Assembly: GCA_029465975.1 (NCBI GenBank)
Contig: CM055753.1
Location: 8,710,821-8,774,820 of the forward strand
Source of the DNA: Dallia pectoralis
Taxonomy: Eukaryota > Chordata > Actinopteri > Esociformes > Umbridae
Direction: 5' to 3'
DNA: 64,000 nt
The position numbers were made by a program, and so were the translations under genes. The notes beneath the pieces were generated by a model that was not told the origin of the DNA, made no database searches, and saw only the letters and a program-made list of their open reading frames with translations. Shown here piece after piece: positions 1-13,000 of this stretch; position 1 is the stretch's first letter; each line of letters starts with the position of its first letter.

Positions 1-1097
1 GCTGTACTGTAGTCGATGGTAACACCCAAATGGTAAAGATGTTCCTTTAAACCACAGAAACACCTTCTTTCGTTCTCAACCGTGCGTGCGTGCGTGCGTG
101 TGTGTGTGACCCGGCCCCATTACCACTTTCCAACTGGGCATTACAACATACAGTGGTCTTGCCTGTTCTCTGTCTCCCGGGTTACATATGGGGTCTGCTT
201 CTCACACAGGTGTACGGCCTGTTTAACGAATATGACCAGGCAGAATGCCTATCGTCTCTAGTTGCCCTGCATCGCTATTGAGGGTGTGCAAGCAAGATAA
301 ACTGTTTTTGAATAATCAGCAACAGCTCACATTTGCACGTGCAAAGTTTGCCAAGTTTGCCTTTTCTTGGTATTGGCGACAAGCAGGAAATACTCTCGTG
401 GGTCCGTCACACTTTACGTGTGGGGCAATCATTTCCACTGCTGTGTGTCATCTGATTTCGCAATACCAAACCCTCTTTACTCTAGTTTTTGCAAACGCTG
501 TATTGGGGCCTTTTGGGAATTTCCAAAGGCCTAGCAATGTTCACGATGTCAAAACGGTGACTTTCCCAACGCAACCCTTGATATGAGGAAATGATTTAGC
601 CTGTGCAGCCAGGATATGACCAGGACATTATGCAGTTATTTCTGAACACATACATTTACCAATAATCAATACCCAATGCCTTTATCTGTCCTATCGTCTT
701 TAATAAAAATGTCCTTTGTCCATCTGTCCACTGTGTGCAATTTCACATAAACAACTAGTTAAAAAATTACTATAAAAAATTATAGTTTTCTAATAATACA
801 GTGTTTCTCATTATCCTGAAATTGTATATTACGGGGTCCAGACATTATTTGACCAGTTTTTATAGGATGCCACGATATCTTTGGCGATTCGACCTGTTTT
901 CATATTTCATGGCTTTCAGAAAGGCTCACACAGTCTTTTTTCTATTCACCATCCTCCTATGTTAGTTATGAAGATAAAACGTCAAAGACAAAAATTTACT
1001 TTTTTTGCGTTTATAAATTGACCCGCCACTGGGACTTTTTACCGGCAGAACCGCCCTTCTATCTAAACCCGGATCCCTTGTTGTACTGTTTCCTCAG
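1..1097. other. Presumed intron 1 of dgat1, no exon recognised
   Basis: The first recognisable dgat1 exon begins at 1098 with the last base of a split codon, so coding exon 1 (about 60-75 residues in vertebrate DGAT1) must lie upstream of the window. I see a short (GTGC)/(TG) run near 85-108 and AT-rich sequence around 700-830. A short open stretch at 210-281 starts just after an AG, but it matches nothing I recognise and ends quickly. Confidence 0.5.
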
Positions 1098-4000
1098 CTG
1101 CCATGTTCTCCAGGAGTCCCTGCTCAGCTCTGCCAGTGGTTACCGTAACTACCGAGGCATCCTCAACTGGTGCGTGGTGATGCTGGTAAGTGCGAGATGT
1201 CTGAATTCTGGGAACACGGACATGCCGTGTATATGTAAGACTACGACACTAACGTACGTATGTGCAGATGCACACTAATAATTTAGGCCCCGCAGGGGGT
1301 AGCGACTCTGCAACTGAAACTTTTTTCCAAACCATAAAGGAATCGCTGCTCTGACGTTAACAGCATGGCTTCCATAGAATACTCGCTGTGTCAAAAAGTA
1401 GGCCAGTGAACCAGAGATTCCTCTGGTTGCTCTGTGGCCAATCACACTGTTGGAGTGGCAGACGGCTGTTTGATCTGCCTCTGCTAGCAGCCTATTGCCA
1501 AGAGAGAAGTGCCCTCAAGATGAGGCGTGAAGAGAAAACGCGCGACACCGCGATTCCGCTGGCAACCGAGCAGCCATGTTGGAACAGTTTAAATCAATCT
1601 GCATGGATCCACATTTATGTCCTTGCAGACTCTCGAACTCAGACTGAAATTTGCAACAACATGGCCACCATTTGAAGATGATTGTATGGTGTGATGTAAC
1701 TAAAATAGACCTTTCTGTCCTCATTGCTATGCGCTGTGTTTGACATAAGCTTTACACGCACCTCACCCTGAGTACGCTATCTCTACTGTGACGCATGGTG
1801 GTGGCGGCAGCATCAGGCTGTTGGGATGCTTTTTCGCATGAGGGCATAAAAATTTTTTTTGATTGTATAGAAAACCTGCTGAAGTGTCCAAGAAACCTGG
1901 GACATTGGAGAATATACAGGACATTAACCCCAAAACCTACAACCAGTGCCACACTGAAAAAGCTTGAAAATTAAAAGGTTAATGTCCTGGAATGCCCCAG
2001 ACAAAGCAAGCAAGCCAATTAAGAATATATGGTAAAAGTTGAAAATTGTGGTTTGCCAAATGTCTCAATCCAACTTGATGGAGCTTGAGCAAGTTTGCAA
2101 GGAAGAATGTCCACATGTGCAAAGCTGGTAGAGACTTAAATAGACTCATGGCTGTAGCTGATTACAAAGGTGCCTACAAATATTAACCAAAGGTCAGGGG
2201 ATTTCTTATGCAATCAATTACTTGCTGCTTTGTTTTTGTAATTAATTTAGATCATTTTGTATATTTTTAACCCAGACATTGTGTACATTATGTTTAATAC
2301 TTTTTGGAGAGCCAGTATATTTCTTCTCAAGAAGGTTATTAATGTGTCTACAAAGACTTGGCTAGATTTGTTCAACCGAGCTCGGCAACACTTCTTGCTT
2401 TCTAGCCAATTGTTACAATTGTATTGATAGCGGTTTGGGATAGGCACTTGATATCAGCTTGTGTAGTTGCTTCTATAGTGGGAATCATAAATAGTTAACC
2501 TTTGTATTCCTTATAGGCGTTGCAGATGTCTTTCTGCGCTGCTTCACACTAGTAATAGTACACGATCTCGATCCAAATGGTATCCCCACTACGCCATTAA
2601 CAATCAGTTTGATGAGTGAATATGGAATTTGTTCCGGGACCTCTATATTTTATTATGACAAAGGGGTTTTGTTTCAAGGATGAAAAGACTTAAGGACTTT
2701 AGAAGAGGGCAAAAGCGTCTTAACCATGTGTCACAAAGCTTGCCTCATTCAACTGTGAAGGCCAGCCAAGTCAGTCTCCCTCTTTCTTTCACTCTCCCTG
2801 GTTCTCTCCGGCGCTCTTTTCTGGTCTTTCTTCCTGTAGTGCATACTTTTTTGTGCTCTCTCTCACACTATTTTGCTTGCTCTGTCTTTCTATCAAACTC
2901 TCTTTTTCAAACTCCCTATATCCTTCTAATGATGGTCACAGACTCTCTTGTTCTTCTGCGTTTGCTATTTTAGCAAACTACTGCAAAACGGCCCTTTAAA
3001 TTATCCACAGAAAAGGCAGTTACTGTTGCTATGTCTTTTGTCTTTGAATTTTTCTCACTTGTTCATCGGGCGTGAGGTCAGTTCCCTATAAAATCCGGTC
3101 AATTGTAGATGTAAACCCCTTGAGCAAATGTTCCAGACTCAAAAACACTGAAGAAAATTGGAATTACAATGTACATCATACTGAACTGACTGACATTTAA
3201 AAGAGATTTTGATGTGAATACTGTCTTTCGACCAACGACACTTTAGGGTTCATCGTCCAGGAGCATTACATCAGTTCACGCCACTCTAATCTCTTCAAAA
3301 CAAGTCACTTCAATCGATATGCCTTTTTGAACTGCTTCTCTCTCAATTAGCTTACACAATCAGCCAACGTGTTGATGCGTGCTCTGTCGGCTCTAGGCTG
3401 GGTGTTTGTAGAAGCACTTTGTGACAACTTTGTTGTAAAAAGGGCTTTATGAAATATATTTGATAGATTGATTGACAAGCACACGTGTTAGTTTTCTGCA
3501 TGGGTCCATTAAACAAACCACTGGCTCTATTTCAGCCAGGTTTCATTCGGTCGGGGATGTTTGATCAATCACGTTTGCGCTCTTCAGATAAGCACGGTTG
3601 AACATATTGACACGGGGCAAACACCGGCCGCCAGGTGTGCCTGGCTGCTTTGGCGGGGCACCAGAAACGATCGGGCAACGAGCATTGGCTTAATTTAACT
3701 CTGACAGACTGGCAGAAGCACTCATGACCGGTCAAACATTTCGGTTGTCAGTTGAGGTGCATTTGACAGTCAATTCTGCGCCCCCAGCGGAATGACCTCA
3801 TCTCAGGGGGACCGGATTAACTGTGGCACGTTAAATGACAAATTTGAATGCTTGAGGACTCTTGCGAGTCTGAGGAGGGACTTTGTTCTTCCTCTGAGGT
3901 TCGAGATTTCCTGTTCTCCTTTGAAAGTGTGATTGTATGTTCGGGGGGTATTTGATCATTTTCGCCGGCAGAACTTCCAATAATACGCACTTCTCACTTG

Positions 4001-7000
4001 CGCCAACAGAGGGGAGGAATTCTGAAATGGAAATTACTGAAAAGAATTCCATGTGTCCTAGCTAAAAATAAACACCCATTTCTTTCTGTTTGAAGAGAGA
4101 TTGCTGGAAAAGGATTGTCTTCGTCTTCAAAGCGTCTGAGCGGGAGAAAAGTACCATTTGCAGAACCGGGATTAAACCAGTCTTTGAAACATGATCGCTG
4201 TGACATCCAAAATGTTTCTTTGTACCCAGTAATGAATAATTATGAAACTCAAGTAGAAAATTGTTGGCAAGCGGGGCATATCAGCGGCAGAGAATAGCCG
4301 CACCAGAACAGCGGCACAATGTCCAAATTAATAACAACGCTTGCTCACCTAAAATATTTTTCTGTCACCGGGATGCCTGGGTAGCGAGTTGCCCTGTATT
4401 GTTGGTTTAAAAATGGCATCCTAAATGATGAAACAGCCTCATCTGTCGCCATAAACAACATTGTTATTCCCCTCAAACATCGATTGCATGCGTCATTGAA
4501 AAGCACAAAAACCTGCAATTTTCCAATTGACATTTAACTGACACTAATGCATTACGACGTAGAGATATCTTTTTTTTCTCGGTTGTCTTGTGGTCTCAGT
4601 GATTCAAACCAGCTGCTTTTTGCATACAGACAAAATTATCTGTGCCTCCAAAAAATGATCCTCCGCCCAGTTTTCCAAACAGAGTAACTAAAATCGCAGC
4701 GTCGCCAGCAGGACAGGTTTGTCCTGTAGAGTGGATTCCATTTTTATCGTTGGCCAAACTGGAGCCTGATAAAGGACTTGGCTGTACCTGTCAGCAGTAT
4801 GTACACTAATGTGTGTCTCAATGTAACATCAATATTGCAGAGTCCCACCAGTCATGTATGGGATGTTAGCTTGCCAAAGGCCTCGTGCATAATTGAGGCA
4901 AAGCTATGTTGGCGAGCTTTGTGTAGAACTTTTAAAATAGGTCAACCTTACAAGTTTCGCCATTGTGTGAGGTGTATGTGAGAGATAATTGGCAGGTAAA
5001 TGCTACAGCAAGGCCTAAGCCTAGCCGGTAGCCAGTGTAGCTTAGCCGGCATGGCTTCTTTTGTGGAAATAAGCTAATTAAACACTGCACAGAGCGTAAT
5101 TCGTGGCAGTATTGAATGGCCATTGATCGTTGTCTTATTTTCTTTTATCTGATTTCTGTTTGAATGATTTCTGACATCTCATTTGCTTCTGTCTTCTGCA
5201 GGTCCTGAGCAATGCACGGCTTTTCCTGGAGAATCTTATAAAGTAAGTGTCCGAGCCGGTTGGAGCCAATCAGTTAATCGCAGGTTTATATAATTATAAT
5301 ATATTACATAATTATATATATATTCACGGCTGCAGATTCAACTTTCTATAATCTATAGTCTGTAAGACAGAAACACAAACCGACAACGTCGTTCACTGCA
5401 TGAATTGCAATTATATACGTCATGCACGTGAAAATCCCATGTGTCACGTATGTAACCCATGTGTCACGTATGTAACCCATGTGTCACGTATGCAACCCAT
5501 GTTTGTTGCACATCTCAGTTTTAATACATACAACAACAGGGCATTTGTTTTATCACGGTAGCCTGTGGACGACGCCTGCATGAACCTTCCCTGATGCTGG
5601 CCGACTAAAGGACCGTTTGCTATTTTTCCCACAATCCATCCCGTTAATTTGTGGTCTTTTCCTCCTCTGCTAGATATGGGATACTGGTGGACCCTATCCA
5701 AGTGGTGTCTTTGTTTCTAAAAGACCCATATAGCTGGCCTGCGCTTTGCCTGGTCATCGGTATGTACAGTGTCAGAGGTTTGGACTCTCTTTCCCATTCT
5801 GGTACCATTCACTAGCGCCGCGGGCTCAATCATTCTCCTCCTCCCAAATCTATTTTCACGCCAGTACCCGTTAAAATATCGTCAGCAATTTTCCTGCTAA
5901 GTTTGGGCGAATTTTCCGACGCAGGAGTAATGCTGTAGGAATATTACACGGCTGTCTTTCATCGAGCACCCGCGTCTAATGTATTTATTTTTCCTTTTCC
6001 GCAGTTTCGAACACGTTCATAATGGCAGCTTTGTACACGGAGCGACGGCTATCACTGGTGAGTGTCATGCCATAATGCTTGAGACTAATGTGAAGGATGC
6101 CCTGTGAAATCTCTCTAATCTCTCGCTCGCTTGTGAACACAAGCATTTCAGACTCCTGTTCTGGAGATTGAGCGCCGGGACATCTGTTATTGTTGGTGTT
6201 TTTCAAACCTGTCCCTGAGTCGAAACCAATATGGGTCCTCGCACCAGAACGTGTAATCTGAAGGCAGATGTTAAGGCCATAACACTAAGCCAAAGGCAAC
6301 TGGGTTTTTTTTTCTTCATGTTCTTTTATTTTTAATGTTTTGTCTCCCTTCCGCAGGGCACCATCTCAGAGAGTACCGGAACATTCCTTCACTTCGTCAA
6401 TCTGACCACCCTCCTCTGTTTCCCGTCAGCCACCGTGCTCACATTGACCTCCATGACCCCAGGTGAGATGGCGGCTCGATCACAACGCGGGGTCACGGGG
6501 GTCAGCCGTGTCGGACCGAGTATCGGGACACATCAGAACCACTTGGTGTTGACCTCAGAGATGCGTCATATCTATCCACTCACTACAAGTGTGACACTGT
6601 GGTGGTGTAAAACAACAATGTGGTGGTGGTGGTATAAAACCACAATGTGGTGGTGGTGGTGTAAAACAACAATGTGGTGGTGTAAAACAACAATGTGGTG
6701 GTGGTGGTGTAAAACAACAATGTGGTGGTGTAAAACAACAATGTGGTGGTGTAAAACAACAATGTGGTGGTGGTGGTGTAAAACAACACTGTGGTGGTGT
6801 AAAACAACAATGTGGTGGTGGTGTAAAACAACAATGTGGTGGTGTAAAACAACACTGTGGTGGTGTAAAACAACAATGTGGTGGTGTAAAACAACAATGT
6901 GGTGGTGGTGGTGTAAAACAACAATGTGGTGGTGGTGGTGTAAAACAACAATGTGGTGGTGGTGGTGGTTTAAAACAACACTGTGGTGGTGTAAAACAAC

Positions 7001-10000
7001 AATGTGGTGGTGGTGGTGTAAAACAACAATGTGGTGGTGTAAAACAACAATATGGTGGTGTAAAACAACAATGTGGTGGTGGTGGTGTAAAACAACAATG
7101 TGGTGGTGGTGTAAAACAACAATGTGGTGGTGGTGGTGTAAAACAACAATGTGGTGGTGGTGGTGTAAAACAACAATGTGGTGGTGGTGGTGTAAAACAA
7201 CAATGTGGTGGTGTAAAACAACAATGTGGTGGTGGTGGTGTAAAACAACAATCTGGTGGTGGTCGTGTAAAACAACAATGTGGTGGTGGTGGTGTAAAAC
7301 AACACTGTGGTGGTGTAAAACAACAATGTGGTGGTGGTGGTGTAAAACAACACTGTGGTGGTGTAAAACAACACTGTGGTGGTGTAAAACAACAATGTGG
7401 TGGTGGTGGTGTAAAACAACAATGTGGTGGTGTAAAACAACAATGTGGTGGTGTAAAACAACAATGTGCTGGTGGTGGTGTAAAACAACAATGTGGTGGT
7501 GTAAAACAACAATGTGGTGGTGTAAAACAACAATGTGGTGGTGGTGGTGTAAAACAACAATGTGGTGGTGTAAAACAACCATGTGGTGGTGTAAAACAAC
7601 CATGTGGTGGTGTAAAACAACAATGTGGTGGTGGTGGTGTAAAACAACAATGTGGTGGTGGTGGTGGTGTAAAACAACAATGTGGTGGTGTAAAACAACA
7701 ATGTGGTGGTGGTGGTGTAAAACAACAATGTGGTGTTGGTGGTGTAAAACAACAATGTGGTGGTGGTGGTGTAAAACAACAATGTGGTGGTGGTGGTGTA
7801 AAACAACAATGTGGTGGTGGTGGTGTAAAACAACAATGTGGTGGTGGTGGTGTAAAACAACAATGTGGTGGTGTAAAACAACAATGTGGTGGTGTAAAAC
7901 AACAATGTGGTGGTGGTGGTGTAAAACAACAATGTGGTGGTGGTGGTGTAAAACAACAATGTGGTGGTGGTGGTGGTTTAAAACAACACTGTGGTGGTGT
8001 AAAACAACAATGTGGTGGTGGTGGTGTAAAACAACAATGTGGTGGTGTAAAACAACAATATGGTGGTGTAAAACAACAATGTGGTGGTGGTGGTGTAAAA
8101 CAACAATGTGGTGGTGGTGTAAAACAACAATGTGGTGGTGGTGGTGTAAAACAACAATGTGGTGGTGGTGGTGTAAAACAACAATGTGGTGGTGGTGGTG
8201 TAAAACAACAATGTGGTGGTGGAAAACAACAATGTGGTGGTGGTGGTGTAAAACAACAATCTGGTGGTGGTCGTGTAAAACAACAATGTGGTGGTGGTGG
8301 TGTAAAACAACACTGTGGTGGTGTAAAACAACAATGTGGTGGTGGTGGTGTAAAACAACACTGTGGTGGTGTAAAACAACACTGTGGTGGTGTAAAACAA
8401 CAATGTGGTGGTGGTGGTGTAAAACAACAATGTGGTGGTGTAAAACAACAATGTGGTGGTGTAAAACAACAATGTGCTGGTGGTGGTGTAAAACAACAAT
8501 GTGGTGGTGTAAAACAACAATGTGGTGGTGTAAAACAACAATGTGGTGGTGGTGGTGTAAAACAACAATGTGGTGGTGTAAAACAACCATGTGGTGGTGT
8601 AAAACAACCATGTGGTGGTGTAAAACAACAATGTGGTGGTGGTGGTGTAAAACAACAATGTGGTGGTGGTGGTGGTGTAAAACAACAATGTGGTGGTGTA
8701 AAACAACAATGTGGTGGTGGTGGTGTAAAACAACAATGTGGTGGTGGTGGTGTAAAACAACAATGTGGTGGTGGTGGTGTAAAACAACCATGTGGTGGTG
8801 GTGGTGTAAAACAACAATGTGGTGGTGGTGGTGTAAAACAACAATGTGGTGGTGGTGGTGTAAAACAACAATGTGGTGGTGTAAAACAACAATGTGGTGG
8901 TGGTGGTGTAAAACAACAATGTGGTGGTGGTGGTGTAAAACAACAATGTGGTGGTGGTGGTGGTTTAAAACAACACTGTGGTGGTGTAAAACAACAATGT
9001 GGTGGTGGTGGTGTAAAACAACAATGTGGTGGTGTAAAACAACAATATGGTGGTGTAAAACAACAATGTGGTGGTGGTGGTGTAAAACAACAATGTGGTG
9101 GTGGTGTAAAACAACAATGTGGTGGTGGTGGTGTAAAACAACAATGTGGTGGTGGTGGTGTAAAACAACAATGTGGTGGTGGTGGTGTAAAACAACAATG
9201 TGGTGGTGTAAAACAACAATGTGGTGGTGGTGGTGTAAAACAACAATCTGGTGGTGGTCGTGTAAAACAACAATGTGGTGGTGGTGGTGTAAAACAACAC
9301 TGTGGTGGTGTAAAACAACAATGTGGTGGTGGTGGTGTAAAACAACACTGTGGTGGTGTAAAACAACACTGTGGTGGTGTAAAACAACAATGTGGTGGTG
9401 TAAAACAACAATGTGGTGGTGTAAAACAACAATGTGGTGGTGTAAAACAACAATGTGCTGGTGGTGGTGTAAAACAACAATGTGGTGGTGTAAAACAACA
9501 ATGTGGTGGTGTAAAACAACAATGTGGTGGTGGTGGTGTAAAACAACAATGTGGTGGTGTAAAACAACCATGTGGTGGTGTAAAACAACCATGTGGTGGT
9601 GTAAAACAACAATGTGGTGGTGGTGGTGTAAAACAACAATGTGGTGGTGGTGGTGGTGTAAAACAACAATGTGGTGGTGTAAAACAACAATGTGGTGGTG
9701 GTGGTGTAAAACAACAATGTGGTGGTGGTGGTGTAAAACAACAATGTGGTGGTGGTGGTGTAAAACAACCATGTGGTGGTGGTGGTGTAAAACAACAATG
9801 TGGTGGTGGTGGTGTAAAACAACAATGTGGTGGTGGTGGTGTAAAACAACAATGTGGTGGTGGTGGTGTAAAACAACAATGTGGTGGTGGTGGTGTAAAA
9901 CAACAATGTGGTGGTGTAAAACAACAATGTGGTGGTGGTGGTGTAAAACAACAATGTGGTGGTGTAAAACAACAATGTCGTGGTGGTGGTGTAAAACAAC

Positions 10001-13000
10001 CATGTGGTGGTGTAAAACAACAATGTGGTGGTGGTGGTGTAAAACAACAATGTGGTGGTGGTGGTGGTGTAAAACAACAATGTGGTGGTGTAAAACAACA
10101 ATGTGGTGGTGGTGGTGTAAAACAACAATGTGGTGGTGGTGGTGTAAAACAACAATGTGGTGGTGGTGGTGTAAAACAACAATGTGGTGGTGGTGGTGTA
10201 AAACAACAATGTGGTGGTGGTGGTGTAAAACAACAATGTCGTGGTGGTGGTGTAAAACAACAATGTCGTGGTGGTGGTGTAAAACAACAACAATAATGTG
10301 ACGATGCCCATGTTTGTCCTTGGCAGTGGGCGGAGTCTTTGCCCTGGGGGTGTACACCATCCTGTTCCTGAAGCTGTACTCCTATAAAGATGTAAACATG
10401 TGGTGCAGAGAGATGAGACACTCCAGAGCCCGAACTCTGACCCGCTCCCATTCCTGTGAGTACTATTCACCCGTGCCGCTGTTTAACCAGTTACCTTTTT
10501 TACTACCTGTGCTTGGGTCCAGGCGTCCAGATCTTCTCTGAATTCGGATGGGACCCGAGATCTTTTTATCTCAAGACTTAAATCATGAATCGGCGGACGT
10601 CCATATTTGGGAAATAAAAGTGTGTTTATTGAGCACATTGCTGTGGAAGTGACTTGCATGAGCTGTGCTTTTGACCGTGTCTTTGACCGTGTCTTTGACC
10701 GTGTCTTTGACCGTGCATGTACCACAGGTTTCATATGCCATTCCACAATGGAACAATGGTGTTTCACAGAATTACTTGGATTTTGCCTATTGATTTTTCC
10801 ACAATGGTCCAGCATTATTGTCAAAATGGGAACAGTTTTTTAATTTTTGTGTCCCATGTACAAATTGTTGTCATTTACTGGTTCCTAAAAACCTTTTGTC
10901 CATCAGTCTGTGAAGACATGCAGCTAAATTGCTGAAAATATATGTTGTTCATGAACAAAAAAAACATATTTTTTACAGATGTCTATGCCTAAAATATCCT
11001 GTTCCTGGTGCGATTTATTTTTTTCTTTTAATATCCTTGCTGTGATTGTGAAACCTGTATGTGCACACAGACACATACGTGCACATACACAGACGCGCAC
11101 GCGCATACACAGACGCGCTCTTCTATATGCAGCCATGTCCCACTTTTGGAATCATTACTGTTCTACTACCGCCATCCACTGGTGGTATGGGAGTACTGCA
11201 GTGAGAAACAATCCGTCTTGTTCATCCACATGTTTTGTTTCCCCACAGGTCCATCTGTTGCCAGGTCCAATGGGTCAGCTGTACACAGTCATGTCACCTA
11301 CCCAGGGAATCTCACGCACAGAGGTCAGAGCAGAAAGGCAATCAGGCCGTAACGCTGGTGACTAGTTGCTGGTTGTACTGTATGAAAAAAAAGTTTAAAT
11401 TCCAACAGTTATGCATTTTACAATGTACACATTTTAAATGGCAATGTGTAAAATGAGAGACTTCCGTGGGTGCCTTCTTCCCACAGATATTTACTATTTT
11501 ATGGTGGCTCCGACTCTCTGCTATGAGCTGAACTTTCCCCGGTCGCCACGGATACGCAAGAGCTTCCTGCTCAGGAGACTGTTTGAGATGGTGAGGTCAG
11601 CTGTCATTTCAGGAAGCCTGGGAAATGTCCTAGTTACATGCAACTTACTGGTATGATATTTGGACGCACTTTAATATGTTGTGATGTAACTGTGATCTAT
11701 TCTAGCTCTTCCTGATGCAGTTACTCATTGGTTTGGTGCAACAGGTATGTCCTGTCAATGTTGCCTCGCGCTTCGTTAATATTTTGTGTATTTTCAAATC
11801 GAATAAGCTTACCTCATAACTGGGTGGCTTTGTTATCCCAGAAATCAATGGGCACTTTTATGCATCAACATACCTCACGTCAATATTCCCTGATGTTTTT
11901 TAGTGGATGGTACCGACAATTCAGAATTCCATGAAACCATTCCAGGTAAATATTGCCGTCTTTGTCTTTCGATCCGTTGTCTATCGGAGCGCTTCTCTGC
12001 TTCCGACTGACGTTGTCTCATGTGTCCCTCTGGCAGGATATGGACTTTTCCAGAATGATGGAGCGCATGCTGAAACTGGCTGTGAGTACTCAGACATCAT
12101 CCCCTTAACGAACCCAACACTTACCACAGTGGTCCATTTCATTCCATCATCTTCGACGTTTGTTCTGTACACACAATGGAAAACATGTAGGGTCTTTTGT
12201 AGCACAAAGCTCATTGTCAGTCATTGGTGGCCTGAATAGATAGGCATCATAAGCAGGTTCTGGGCATCTGCTCCTACATGTTGTTAGAGGAGATTCACTT
12301 CTTGGTTGGAGGAGCAGTAGAATGGCTGCGGGCCAGGGAGGTGGGCGGGCCAGGGAGGTGGGCGGGCCAGGGAGGTGGGCGGGCCAGAGGTGGGCGGGCC
12401 AGGGTTAGGTGATAGTTCAAATGTTGCTAATCTTCAGTAGATGTTATGTAGCACATCAACACACTTTTGGAACTCTTACAATAAAGTGTAACCTAAAATG
12501 TTTCTAATAAAATAATGATACATATTATTAATATTATTTTATAATGGCACAACGCGCATATGTACGTATTGTTTTACGTAATACCATGTCCAGACTGTCT
12601 GATGGCACAACGCGCATATGTACCTATTGTTTTACGTAATACCATGTCCAGACTGTCTAATGGCACACGACTTCACCTCCTCTTCTACCCTAACAGGTCC
12701 CCAATCATTTAATCTGGCTCATCTTTTTCTATTGGTTTTTCCACTCTTCCATGAACTTCGTAGCTGAGCTGTTGCAGTTTGGCGACAGGGAATTTTACCG
12801 GGACTGGTGGTAAGTTGACATCGCTTGGCAGATGGATGTATTTAGTTTTGTCCAGTCATTCCATGAGAGCAGCGCCTACAGTTTTTTGGAAAAAACGATT
12901 TGCCAGAACTTGTGTTAGTTCCTGCCGATCATTTCTCATCTCATGTGTGGTGATGACCAGATGTTGATCTGCACTGTGTGAGTGATTCTTTGTTTTTTAG

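Larger units (their letters stand above)
1186..5201. other. dgat1 intron 2
   Basis: This is a 4.0 kb intron between donor GTAAGT at 1186 and acceptor AG at 5200-5201. It holds a decayed Tc1-like element (about 1735-2330) and an L2-like tail (about 3385-3478). I see no exon, RNA gene or other structured element in the rest. Confidence 0.7.

Noticed and set aside
210..281. Possible exon of an upstream gene
   Set aside because: Only an AG and about 20 open codons support it; no recognised homology.
1018..1097. Possible extension of dgat1 exon 2 upstream (reads RHWDF, like GHWEL in human exon 1)
   Set aside because: A clear TTTCCTCAG acceptor precedes 1098 and the similarity is too short; exon 1 should end in a split arginine codon elsewhere.
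6435..10301. 1,288-codon ORF on + and similar ORFs of 1,262 and 1,298 codons on -
   Set aside because: They translate the intron 6 minisatellite; no family, no codon bias, and exon 6 joins exon 7 with correct phase and DGAT1 homology.
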